NCBI RefSeq assembly: GCF_029223185.1
Contig: NZ_JARHUG010000002.1
Location: forward strand, 124,001 to 188,000
Direction: 5' to 3'
Origin: Aliiglaciecola sp. CAU 1673
GTDB taxonomy: Bacteria; Pseudomonadota; Gammaproteobacteria; Enterobacterales; Alteromonadaceae
DNA: 64,000 nt
Shown: positions 1 through 8,035 of the stretch, piece by piece
Layout of the letters: the number at the start of each line of letters is the position of its first letter
Position numbering within the stretch: the first letter of the stretch is position 1
Program-made: the position numbers and the translations under genes
The notes under the pieces: model-generated
Seen by the model: the letters and a program-made list of their open reading frames with translations, nothing else
Databases searched by the model: none
What the model was told of the DNA's origin: nothing

Positions 1-183
1 ATACGCGGTTTGTTGACAGTGATGTTCGAGCCCTTACAAGGACAGCCAGTTGCCCTGGTATGCGGTTTTGATATGGAGGACTATCTGGAGCAGTTAGGTC
101 TGGCCAGGCACCTTAGTCCGTCGCGCGGAAATGGCTTAAAAGCGGTGATGACCGCCATCAAAAAATCACTCACTTGCGCTTAA
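1..183 (+). CDS. csdE: SufE-family sulfur acceptor (CsdE-like), 3' end only
   Basis: Sixty C-terminal codons of a gene that starts before the window, read in frame 1 and ending in TAA at 181-183. The text reads as the end of a SufE/CsdE protein: a 'RGLL' helix start, a 'LGLARHLSPSRGNGL' stretch matching the family's LGL..LS.SR..GL signature, and a closing helix. SufE/CsdE proteins take persulfide sulfur from the partner cysteine desulfurase (SufS/CsdA). The family's active cysteine lies upstream of the window and cannot be checked. CsdE rather than SufE is inferred from the neighbour: in E. coli csdA-csdE-tcdA are adjacent. Here the gene converges on tcdA and overlaps its end by 18 bases. Confidence 0.72.
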   Translation: MRGLLTVMFEPLQGQPVALVCGFDMEDYLEQLGLARHLSPSRGNGLKAVMTAIKKSLTCA

Positions 184-966
184 GCGCCGGGCGCAGCGCT
201 CTAAATATTTGTCGATGGCCCGGGCGGCCGCCACAAAGCCAAAAGTTCCTGTGACTGCCACACTGGCACCAAAACCAGCGTTACAATCCAGTTTTACACT
301 GCCATCTGGCAGGTTCTTAGTTTCGCAGACAGTGCCGTCTGCTTGCGGGTACTTCAGCTGTTCAGTGGAAAATACACAATCCACGGCGAAGCGACGCTTG
401 GGGTTGGTGGTAAAACCATATTCGCGGCGAAGAATAGAACGTACCTTGGCGGCCAGTGGATCTTGCGTGGTTTTGCTGAGATCTGCCACCTGAACCTGCG
501 TTGGGTCAGTTTGTCCGCCGGCACCACCGACCACCAAAATCGGGATCTTTCGCCTTTTGCAATGAGCCACCATGGCCGCTTTGGCCTGCACTGAGTCGGT
601 GGCATCAATCACATAATCGAAATCGCTCAGAAGGCTACTCAGATTATCCTTGGCGGCAAAATCTTCCACCGCAAGCACCTGGCAATCCGGATTAATTTGG
701 CGTATGCGCTCGGCCATCACCTCTACTTTACTCATCCCCACGGTACTTTGCAGGGCATGAATTTGCCTGTTGGTGTTGGTGACACAGATATCGTCCATAT
801 CAATCAGGGTGATATGACCAATGGCGGTACGGGCTAAGGCTTCTGCTACCCATGTGCCAACCCCGCCGATACCGACTACGCAGAACCTGGCTTGCTGCAA
901 AAATCTTGCGGGCATTTCACCATATAGGCGTCTGGTGCCGCCAAATCGTTGTTGGGAATCGGTCAT
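166..966 (-). CDS. tcdA: tRNA threonylcarbamoyladenosine dehydratase TcdA (CsdL)
   Basis: A 266-residue ThiF/E1-like enzyme. The nucleotide-binding loop GIGGVG is at residues 32-37, followed by the acidic strand end LIDMDD (54-59) and the N-x-N-R-Q motif (64-68) typical of the adenylating fold. TcdA uses ATP to cyclise t6A37 of ANN-decoding tRNAs to ct6A. In E. coli it works with the CsdA/CsdE sulfur relay, which fits the csdE-like 3' end next door. The length matches E. coli TcdA closely. The start is the ATG at 964-966. The gene is convergent with the csdE-like gene and the last 18 bases overlap it. No terminator is visible at the junction. Confidence 0.93.
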   Translation of the reverse strand: MTDSQQRFGGTRRLYGEMPARFLQQARFCVVGIGGVGTWVAEALARTAIGHITLIDMDDICVTNTNRQIHALQSTVGMSKVEVMAERIRQINPDCQVLAVEDFAAKDNLSSLLSDFDYVIDATDSVQAKAAMVAHCKRRKIPILVVGGAGGQTDPTQVQVADLSKTTQDPLAAKVRSILRREYGFTTNPKRRFAVDCVFSTEQLKYPQADGTVCETKNLPDGSVKLDCNAGFGASVAVTGTFGFVAAARAIDKYLERCARRLSASE

Positions 967-1220
967 AGGGTTAGTGCTTATTTTGAAAGTCGCGCACTAT
1001 AGCATAGGCCTGATAACGAGGCAGCAAGCTCCCCCGTGTATTATCTTGTCTCACTGGCAAAAGTCAGCATATGTGCTGTACTTCATCTCCAGGGACGCCT
1101 AAGAAAATTTACTCTTTTCAAAAGGTTAATAAGGTCATTTCACGGTGTTGTCCGTGTAATTATGCCAAGGGGATCGGAGCGTATGGATTTTGTTGCAGTA
1201 TGCTATGGAATTAGCCCTTT

Positions 1221-3146
1221 ATGCTGACTAAGTTTTTCCCCTTATTCGAGTACAGCCCAGTGCCTATGTGGCTGGTCGATCCACAGCAACAAACTATCCT
1301 GGACGTTAATCTCGCTGCGGCCGAATTATTGGGCGCCGATAAACAGGTGCTGCAAAAGGAAGGCATGGACGATCTGATGGCAGCTGATGAGTTACAGCGT
1401 TTCAAAAGCCGGATTAGATCCTTAACGCAGCCGAATTCGCCAATCGAACGGGAGGTGTTGGGCATATGGGAAGTTAACGCTCATGGTCGGCAAAAAATGG
1501 TACAGATTGAGGTTAGCCGGGTTCCCTATGAGCAAGAGTGGCTTTTGCTACTGGTAGCGACTGATGTCAGCGCCAAAGTTGAGGCAGAGCAGGCGGCCCT
1601 TGGATTAATTCAGGAATTGGGGCTGGAGCGACTTAAGCTGCAACAAGTGCTTAACTCCATGACCACCGCCGTCATCATCATCGACGAGAAGGGTATTGTG
1701 GAAAGTTGTAACCCCAGTACCGAAAAGATCTTCGGTTATCCTCCCGAAGCCGTCATTGGCAAGAATGTCAATGCGCTTATGCCAGAGCCGCATCACAGCG
1801 ACCACAATGGTTACTTAGAGGCTTACCTTACTACCGGTGTCGCCAAGATCATTGGCAAACCCCGTGAGCTCACGGCCTTGCATAAAGATGGTCACACCTT
1901 TCCGATCCTATTGTCCATTGCTGAATTGCCCGAAGGGAAAGAAGGAAAACGCCGGTTTATGGGCAGCTGTGAGGATTTAACACAGTTAAAGCTTCATGAG
2001 AAACAGTTGGCCTTAAGTCAGAGGCTGGGAGCCGTGGGGCGACTGGCCAGTGGTGTGGCCCATGACTTTAACAATATTTTAGGAATTATCAGCGGTTACG
2101 CTGAGCTTTTGAAAATGGAGTTAGCTGATAATAAGAGCGCCGAGGAGAGTTTGGAGCGTATTTTAACGGCTTGCGAGCGGGCCAACAGTCTGTCCAAAAA
2201 ATTACTGGAGTTTTCCTCCAATAGGCAGCGACCGGAACAAACTGTGGACTTTAATCAAGTGCTAGAGAATACGAGAGAAATGCTGCTTGAAGCGCTATCC
2301 AGAAGCACGCAATTTGAATATGAGCTGAGTGATGAGCCCTGTCTGGCAAAGCTGGAATTGAGTGGCCTAGAAAATGCGTTACTGAATTTGGTGCTAAATG
2401 CCAAACAGGCCATGGGAGAACAAGGATGCTGTCGTATCGGCACTAAAGTGGTTCAATTAAGTGAAGAACAGGCCTGGGGGATTGGAGTGGCTGCAGGACG
2501 CTATATTGCCTTGCGAGTTGAGGATAACGGCTGTGGGATGGATGCAGAAACCCAACAAAAGATATTCGAACCTTTTTTTACCACCAAAGGAGAGCTTGGT
2601 ACCGGGCTTGGGCTGGCGCAGGTATATGGTTTTGTGAAACGTTCGCACGGTGGGATCCAAGTGTGTTCGGAGGTCGGCAAAGGCACCGTTTTTGAACTGT
2701 ATTTCCCTTGCCTGTGTGTCGGCGCCAGGCAGCCAATCATTCCCAGCCCCAAGCCAATAAACATAAAGGTTATGGACAAGCAACAAAGCCGTGGAAAACG
2801 CATTTTGCTGGTAGACGATGAAAAGGACATGCTGGAGATGATGAGCACTTTGCTGCAAGCATCGGGTTATCTGGTATACCGCGCACAAAGCGCCAGTCAG
2901 GCGATGGCACAGATGATGACCACCCCTATCGACCTGTTGATTGCCGATATTATTATGCCGGGCGTAAGTGGCAAACAGTTAAGCGAACAAGCGATGGCCC
3001 TGTATCCACAGTTAAAAGTGATGCTGATGAGCGGACTGGAACAAGAATCGGACCAAACCGAATTGGGGCGTGCGGCGGCGCTGACTAAACCCTTTAGTCA
3101 AAAACAGCTATTGGAAAAAACCAGAGCGCTATTGGATGAACAGTAA
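1221..3146 (+). CDS. PAS-PAS hybrid sensor histidine kinase with C-terminal receiver
   Basis: A 641-residue protein with no clear membrane span, so probably cytoplasmic. Order of domains: PAS at about 5-115, a second PAS at about 140-255, HisKA with the phospho-acceptor H281 in a GVAHDFNN box of the HDFNN (NtrB-like) subclass, HATPase_c (N-box around 389-395, G1 'DNGCGM' 435-440, G2 'GTGLGL' 460-465), then a receiver domain with acid pocket D532/D533, acceptor D576 and K623. All key residues are present. As first gene of the chemotaxis cluster it probably feeds phosphate to its own receiver or to a receiver encoded downstream. Its partner is not shown by sequence. The ATG follows a weak GGAA at about -13. 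A start further upstream is not supported. Confidence 0.88.
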   Translation: MLTKFFPLFEYSPVPMWLVDPQQQTILDVNLAAAELLGADKQVLQKEGMDDLMAADELQRFKSRIRSLTQPNSPIEREVLGIWEVNAHGRQKMVQIEVSRVPYEQEWLLLLVATDVSAKVEAEQAALGLIQELGLERLKLQQVLNSMTTAVIIIDEKGIVESCNPSTEKIFGYPPEAVIGKNVNALMPEPHHSDHNGYLEAYLTTGVAKIIGKPRELTALHKDGHTFPILLSIAELPEGKEGKRRFMGSCEDLTQLKLHEKQLALSQRLGAVGRLASGVAHDFNNILGIISGYAELLKMELADNKSAEESLERILTACERANSLSKKLLEFSSNRQRPEQTVDFNQVLENTREMLLEALSRSTQFEYELSDEPCLAKLELSGLENALLNLVLNAKQAMGEQGCCRIGTKVVQLSEEQAWGIGVAAGRYIALRVEDNGCGMDAETQQKIFEPFFTTKGELGTGLGLAQVYGFVKRSHGGIQVCSEVGKGTVFELYFPCLCVGARQPIIPSPKPINIKVMDKQQSRGKRILLVDDEKDMLEMMSTLLQASGYLVYRAQSASQAMAQMMTTPIDLLIADIIMPGVSGKQLSEQAMALYPQLKVMLMSGLEQESDQTELGRAAALTKPFSQKQLLEKTRALLDEQ

Positions 3147-3288
3147 AAAGCTGGACCAAATACTACCGATGCCAAGTCAAAATTCAATACTGCTGCTTAA
3201 ATAAATAAATCTCTGAATTGTCGTAGATTTTTTATCCATTTAGACAATAATTTAGTCGACACTTATGGACGGCTCAGGAAAGCTTGCT

Positions 3289-4437
3289 ATGGAATTGTCC
3301 ACCCCAAACAACCTGCTATTGTACTTTGAAGACGATCAAGCTCTGTCCGAGTTGATTATCAAGGTGCTTAAGGCCAACCAATACGAAGTTGTCCACTATC
3401 AACAATTTCCCGAAGACGGGATCCAAGCGATAAAGGACAGGCTGCCCAAAGCTCCTGATGTGGTGTTGCTGGATGTCAAAATGCCTGGCATGGATGGTTA
3501 CGAAGTCTGTCGCCAGTTGCGGGATGACTATTTGGATGAGAATACGCCCGTCATCTTTGTCTCTGGATTAATTGAGCAAGACGATATTCTCAAAGCTTAT
3601 GCCGCTGGTGCTGATGATTATCTGACCAAGCCTTTGCGTATGCAGGAACTCCCTCTTCGTATCGAACAGCTGCGCAAGTTGATGCAGCAGCGTAGAGATA
3701 TAAAAGAGCAGGCCGATATGGCCATGAAAATGGCGTTTGATGCCATGAATGCCTCTTCCGAATTGGGTGACATACTGCGTTTCCAGGAGGCTATCCACGG
3801 TGTAAAGCAGTTTTCAGATATTGCGGCGTTGGCTTTTTCGGTCCTGCAAAGCCTGCAGGTACAAGGCGCATTCTTGTTTTTTGCAGGTGATGAAGAGTAT
3901 TACCGCGATGATGGCCGGGTGGTGAATCTAGAGCGCCAATCCATGCAGGAGGCCAGAGATAAAGGCCGTATCTACAGCTGGAAGCAATTTTCATTCTTCA
4001 ATTATCAATATTACACCGTGTTGATTCGCGATATGCCTATTCATAACGAAGAACGTTATGGGGTGCTCAAAGATCAGCTTTGCCTGTTGTTTAACGGTAT
4101 CGATGCGCGCATCGAGTCCATCCTGATCGAGCGCAGCAATGAAGCGAAGCAAAAAAGCAACCGCGAAGTGGCAGCGGCCATTGCTGCTATGGTGCAACAG
4201 ATTGAAGAAAACAATGCTCTTCAGGCTGAGCGCTTCGAGAAAACCTTTCTGACACTGGAAGCCAATATCAGCACGGAATTGGTACAGTTTAATCTGCTCG
4301 AACATGAGGAAAAGGCGTTAACCGACCATATTGCAACTGCTGTGGCCGAAGCATCGGCCCTTTTCGAGGACAGTATGAAAAAGGAAAGGGAATACAAGGC
4401 GATTATGACTAAGCTGATTAAACGTTTGCGAGAGTAG
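3289..4437 (+). CDS. Response regulator with receiver domain and coiled-coil C-terminal output
   Basis: A 382-residue protein counted from the ATG at 3289, which has AGGAA 8 bases upstream. An in-frame ATG at 3265 exists but has no ribosome binding site. The N-terminal receiver (about 7-130) has the FEDD acid pocket, acceptor D62 in LLDVKMPGMDG and the TKP lysine. The rest is not a DNA-binding domain. Residues about 150-280 look like a folded alpha/beta region, possibly GAF-like. From about 280 to the end the sequence is strongly helical and rich in E, K, A and Q, as in a coiled coil. The output is therefore probably protein-protein. The gene lies between the hybrid kinase and the short MCP-like gene, so it is a candidate target of the kinase. 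No name is offered. Confidence 0.8.
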   Translation: MELSTPNNLLLYFEDDQALSELIIKVLKANQYEVVHYQQFPEDGIQAIKDRLPKAPDVVLLDVKMPGMDGYEVCRQLRDDYLDENTPVIFVSGLIEQDDILKAYAAGADDYLTKPLRMQELPLRIEQLRKLMQQRRDIKEQADMAMKMAFDAMNASSELGDILRFQEAIHGVKQFSDIAALAFSVLQSLQVQGAFLFFAGDEEYYRDDGRVVNLERQSMQEARDKGRIYSWKQFSFFNYQYYTVLIRDMPIHNEERYGVLKDQLCLLFNGIDARIESILIERSNEAKQKSNREVAAAIAAMVQQIEENNALQAERFEKTFLTLEANISTELVQFNLLEHEEKALTDHIATAVAEASALFEDSMKKEREYKAIMTKLIKRLRE

Positions 4438-4540
4438 ATACTGGCAAAGTTGACAGCAGATCTTTGAGCTTATTCCATTTGGCGCAACTGCGAGCACTCT
4501 TCTAGAGTTTAATTTCTTTATAAATTCCGGGGTTAACGGT

Positions 4541-5689
4541 TTGCATAAGTTGATAAAAAATAAGGCGTTAGTGTCAATTCTCCTCGCAACCATCGCCGGT
4601 ATCTTGTTGGTTTACTTTGGCCTTGGGTATATAGCAGTACCGCTGGTGGCGATTGCCAGTTGGTGGTTCAGCCGGGACCTATCCGAGCAAGCTTCTGCCG
4701 CTGAAGATTCAGCACGAGAAGATTTTGAGCGTCAGAAAGGACCTGATAATCGTCATCTGCAATCACTGGCTCATGAGGTGGTACCAGCCTTGGAGGCCTG
4801 CGAGAAAAGCATCAAGGATATCCATTCTACGCAGGAAGACGCCATTACCACGCTTGGTCAGGCCTTTGAGAGATTGCAAGTTCTAATGAACCGGCAAGGC
4901 GATTGTCTCAAAGCGTTGACCGCAAAAGAGGGGAGTGGCGAATATAGCATCAGTATGCAGGATTTTGCCGTCAATACCGGAGTGCAACTGGATAGATTTA
5001 TCAAGACCACTGTGGATATGTCGGCTTCCTCCATGGATCTGTTGGAGAAGGTCAACAAAATTTACGAAGCCATGCCGGTGGTGATGAAGGCCCTTAAAGA
5101 TATTGACGGCATAGCTTCGCAAACCAATCTGTTGGCCCTTAATGCGGCTATTGAGGCGGCTCGTGCCGGTGAAGCTGGGCGTGGCTTTGCGGTAGTGGCT
5201 GATGAAGTCAGGGCCTTGTCCAGTCGTTCGGCACAATTCAGTGAAGGCATACAGAAGCAGCTGAGTAGCATCCGCGAGCAGATTGAAACCCTCACCGAGG
5301 ACGTGGGTAAGGTGGCTTCGCAGGACATCAGCTATGTAATGGATTCAAAAAAGGAAATTCAGGGAGCGTTGGCTGCCATCGTCAACAAGACCGAGGCCGA
5401 TGCCAAGACCAACAAGGAGGTTGAAAGCATTGCCAAGTCCTTGGAGGAAGCCTTACATCAAGCCATTCGGGGCATGCAGTTTGGCGATATCAACGGCCAA
5501 AATCTGCTGTTTATAAAAGATACACTGGCACTGGTACATAAGCATTTGGCTGAATTGGGGCAAACCGAACCCCAGGCCCTGGCTGACCAGTTTCATCAAC
5601 TATTAGAGCAGATCCGTCGAAGGCAAGATGGCCGCAGAAATCCTGTCTCCTCCTCTTCCATGTCCTCAGGCGACGTGGAGCTGTTTTAG
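4541..5689 (+). CDS. Membrane-anchored MCP-like protein without a ligand domain, carrying a CheZ-like motif
   Basis: A 382-residue protein with a TTG start; no ATG lies near the N-terminus. Two hydrophobic helices (about 9-26 and 28-43) form a hairpin with almost no periplasmic loop, so there is no sensing domain outside the cell. A helical cytoplasmic region follows, with the MCP hairpin-tip signature at about 187-229 ([19 protein letters not shown] is inside it), the part that binds CheA and CheW. Near the C-terminus, residues 313-320 read QFGDINGQ. The D316-x-x-x-Q320 arrangement with G319 matches the CheZ active site (D-L-T-G-Q). The protein ends in SGDVELF, nearly the same tail as CheD in this cluster. 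It may be a receptor, a CheY-P phosphatase, or both. The function is inferred. Confidence 0.78.
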   Translation: MHKLIKNKALVSILLATIAGILLVYFGLGYIAVPLVAIASWWFSRDLSEQASAAEDSAREDFERQKGPDNRHLQSLAHEVVPALEACEKSIKDIHSTQEDAITTLGQAFERLQVLMNRQGDCLKALTAKEGSGEYSISMQDFAVNTGVQLDRFIKTTVDMSASSMDLLEKVNKIYEAMPVVMKALKDIDGIASQTNLLALNAAIEAARAGEAGRGFAVVADEVRALSSRSAQFSEGIQKQLSSIREQIETLTEDVGKVASQDISYVMDSKKEIQGALAAIVNKTEADAKTNKEVESIAKSLEEALHQAIRGMQFGDINGQNLLFIKDTLALVHKHLAELGQTEPQALADQFHQLLEQIRRRQDGRRNPVSSSSMSSGDVELF

Positions 5690-5703
5690 CAAGGAGTAAC
5701 CCT

Positions 5704-5988
5704 ATGAAAGAAATACACAGCATAAGTTTGCCGGAGCGTTTTGATTTCAGCTGTCATCAGCAATTTACCAAGGAATATCAGGAAGTGTTGGATGAGAAAT
5801 CGGCCAAGACCATTCAGCTGGATTTTAGCCGGGTCAATTATCTAGACAGCTCTGCGCTGGGCATGATGGTGCTTTTACACCGTAAAGCCTCGGCCCTGAA
5901 CATTAAAACCAGCCTCAGGGGAGCAAGAGGAACGGCGTTGGATATCCTCAATATGGCCAATATGAAAAAACTCTATCAGTATGACTGA
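5704..5988 (+). CDS. crsA: STAS-domain anti-sigma factor antagonist (CrsA/HsbA-like)
   Basis: A 94-residue single STAS domain of the SpoIIAA/RsbV type. The phosphorylation loop reads YLDSSALG, with candidate phosphoserines S49/S50. GGAGTAAC stands before the ATG. The stop overlaps the next start by 8 bases, so it is translationally coupled to the REC-PP2C-HATPase gene. In a partner switch the dephosphorylated STAS protein binds the anti-sigma/kinase and frees its client. The order STAS, REC-PP2C-kinase, cheY, cheA, cheW, mcp, cheR, cheD, cheB matches the Shewanella oneidensis CrsA/CrsR locus, where the client is sigma-S. In Pseudomonas the similar HsbA/HsbR pair acts on FlgM. The symbol is by architecture and context. 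Confidence 0.8.
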   Translation: MKEIHSISLPERFDFSCHQQFTKEYQEVLDEKSAKTIQLDFSRVNYLDSSALGMMVLLHRKASALNIKTSLRGARGTALDILNMANMKKLYQYD

Positions 5989-7645
5989 AACGGCCGCTCA
6001 GCCTAACACCGTGCTGATCGTTGAAGACAGCAAGGTGTACAGCATGATGTTAAGTGAGTTCCTGCAAAGCAAGGGACTCAGATGTTTGCTGGCGCTGTCT
6101 TTAGCGCAAGCCCGTGATTTGCTTAGCCGGCAAAAAGTGGATTGCATGCTGTTGGATCATCATCTTCCTGATGGTGTGGGTGAGTCGCTTCTGGGCTTTA
6201 TGGCGGAGCGTAACCTCAATATTCCCGTGCTGATGGTCACCGGCGATGATGCTGGAGAGTTGATGCAGGAATGTTTTAAACACGGCGTCAGCGACTTTAT
6301 GAAAAAGCCCATCAATCTTGAATTGTTGTGGCTTAAACTCAGCCGTTTTTTGTATATGCACAAGCTTCATCATCATGTGCAGGCGCAAAAGTTAGAGCTG
6401 GATAAACTGTTGGATGAAAAACACCGTGAGGAAAGGTTGGCTAGGCATGTGTACGAGCATCTTGCCGAAAACAGTCATCACAGTGCCATACACCACAATC
6501 TCTTATCATCCAGCTATTTTAGTGGCGATTTGCTGCTGAGCCGTCAGTCTCCCTCGGGTAATTTGTTGATCATGTTGGTGGACGCCACCGGTCATGGTCT
6601 TGCCGCAGCCATGTGCATTTTGCCTGTGGTTTCCATCTTTCGCGCAATGGTGGGTAAAGGCTGCTCCCTTTCGTCGTTGGCTTACGAGATGAACCGAAAG
6701 CTGTTTCTCGATATGCCGGGTGATCGATTTGTGGCCGCTGTGATGCTGGAGATTGATGTACACCGCCGGGCGGTGCATATCTGGAATGGTGGTATGCCTG
6801 AGGTATTGCTGCTGGATGACAATGGTCAGCCATTACAGAGCGTCGCTTCATCTAACATGCCCTTAGGGGCTTTAGAGGCCCATCAATTTGATGCCTCGGT
6901 TCAATCTATTAGCCTTGATGGGGTATCGGCCATTTTCTGTTGCAGCGATGGCTTGCTTGAGTGTCCCGATGACCAGGACAAGTGGTTTGGCCGAGAGGAT
7001 GTATTGAAGCTGTTGGCACAGAATAGCAATGAGGCATTGGTCAGAGAGCTTGAAAGTGCACTTGAGGCCCATCGGCCATCCAAGGACTGGCAGGATGATA
7101 TCTCCTATTGCTTTGTGGATATCGGCGACATACTCAGTCAGGAACCACCAGATCCAAACGCCGTCAGGGTATCCGGCGAATTTGTGATGGAGCTGAATCT
7201 CTGCGGGCCACAAATTCTGGCCATGGATCCACTGGCCAGTCTGGACAAGATCATGAATCAAACCTCTATGGACATTGAGCTTCGTAATAAGGCCTTTACG
7301 GTCTGTGCTGAGCTGGTCACCAATGCGACGGATCATGGCATTTTAGGCGTGCCTTCCAGTTTAAAAAACGATGCCGATGGCTTTCTGGTGTACCTGGATA
7401 AAAGACAAGAGCGCGCCGCCTCCTTAAGCGAAAAGGATCGTTTGGAAATTCGCTTCGAATGGAAACCGTTAACCCAGGAAATTCACTTGTCCATCCGAGA
7501 CAGTGGGCCTGGTTATGACCCCAGCAAGCTGGTTAAAGCGAATGAACTGGCGCTTAGCGGCAGGGGATTGGCCTTAGTGAAAAAAATATGCCGGGAGGTG
7601 GACTGTCAACCGCCGGGGAATTTCACAAAAGTGGTGTTAAGTTGA
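5981..7645 (+). CDS. crsR: Receiver/PP2C phosphatase/serine-kinase partner-switch protein (CrsR/HsbR-like)
   Basis: A 554-residue three-domain protein. An N-terminal receiver (about 10-125) has the VED pocket and acceptor D59. A SpoIIE/RsbU-type PP2C domain follows (about 170-385), with metal-binding aspartates D183, D201, D323 and D372/D373 visible in SGD, DATGHG, CSDGL and QDDIS. A C-terminal RsbW/SpoIIAB-type GHKL kinase/anti-sigma domain ends it (N448 in ELVTNATDHG, D507 in RDSGPG, GRGLAL at 527-532). In S. oneidensis CrsR the kinase domain holds sigma-S and phosphorylates CrsA, and the phosphatase domain reverses this on phosphorylation of the receiver. All catalytic motifs are intact here. 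It overlaps the STAS gene by 8 bases and lies 7 bases before cheY. Confidence 0.85.
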   Translation: MTETAAQPNTVLIVEDSKVYSMMLSEFLQSKGLRCLLALSLAQARDLLSRQKVDCMLLDHHLPDGVGESLLGFMAERNLNIPVLMVTGDDAGELMQECFKHGVSDFMKKPINLELLWLKLSRFLYMHKLHHHVQAQKLELDKLLDEKHREERLARHVYEHLAENSHHSAIHHNLLSSSYFSGDLLLSRQSPSGNLLIMLVDATGHGLAAAMCILPVVSIFRAMVGKGCSLSSLAYEMNRKLFLDMPGDRFVAAVMLEIDVHRRAVHIWNGGMPEVLLLDDNGQPLQSVASSNMPLGALEAHQFDASVQSISLDGVSAIFCCSDGLLECPDDQDKWFGREDVLKLLAQNSNEALVRELESALEAHRPSKDWQDDISYCFVDIGDILSQEPPDPNAVRVSGEFVMELNLCGPQILAMDPLASLDKIMNQTSMDIELRNKAFTVCAELVTNATDHGILGVPSSLKNDADGFLVYLDKRQERAASLSEKDRLEIRFEWKPLTQEIHLSIRDSGPGYDPSKLVKANELALSGRGLALVKKICREVDCQPPGNFTKVVLS

Positions 7646-7652
7646 GGATAAA

Positions 7653-8018
7653 ATGACAAAACAAGTGTTAATTGTTGATGATTCACCCTCCATCCGCCAA
7701 ATGGTGGAGGCAACTCTGAAGTCTGCCAGTTATGGGGTGACCGTGGCCAAGGATGGACAGGAAGCCTTTGATATATGTAAAACCAAGCGCTTCGATTTTG
7801 TGCTCACCGATCAGAATATGCCGCGTATGGATGGCCTGACCCTGATCAAGTCTCTGCGGACCTTGTCGGCTTTTGCCACGACCCCTATTGTGGTACTGAC
7901 CACAGAAGCCAGTGATGAAATGAAGGCGCAAGGCCGTGCGGCTGGCGCCACAGGGTGGATGGTTAAACCTTTCGACCCACGTAAGCTGTTGGAAATTGCT
8001 GCCAAAGTCATGGGCTAA
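7653..8018 (+). CDS. cheY: Chemotaxis response regulator CheY
   Basis: A 121-residue single receiver domain. The acid pocket is D9/D10, the acceptor is D53 in LTDQNMP, T84 lies in the VVLTTE strand, and K105 lies in MVKPF. Stand-alone receivers of this length are the CheY output of the CheA kinase; in classical systems CheY-P binds the flagellar motor switch. No flagellar gene is in the window, so the target could instead be the adjacent partner-switch protein or another effector. The gene starts 7 bases after crsR and ends 17 bases before cheA, clearly in the same transcript. Confidence 0.92.
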   Translation: MTKQVLIVDDSPSIRQMVEATLKSASYGVTVAKDGQEAFDICKTKRFDFVLTDQNMPRMDGLTLIKSLRTLSAFATTPIVVLTTEASDEMKAQGRAAGATGWMVKPFDPRKLLEIAAKVMG

Positions 8019-8035
8019 GGGCAAAGGAAGCCGGT

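Noticed and set aside
2457-2888. Antisense open frame of 143 codons under the hybrid kinase
   Set aside because: It lies opposite a clear HATPase/receiver domain and reads as a non-folding composition.
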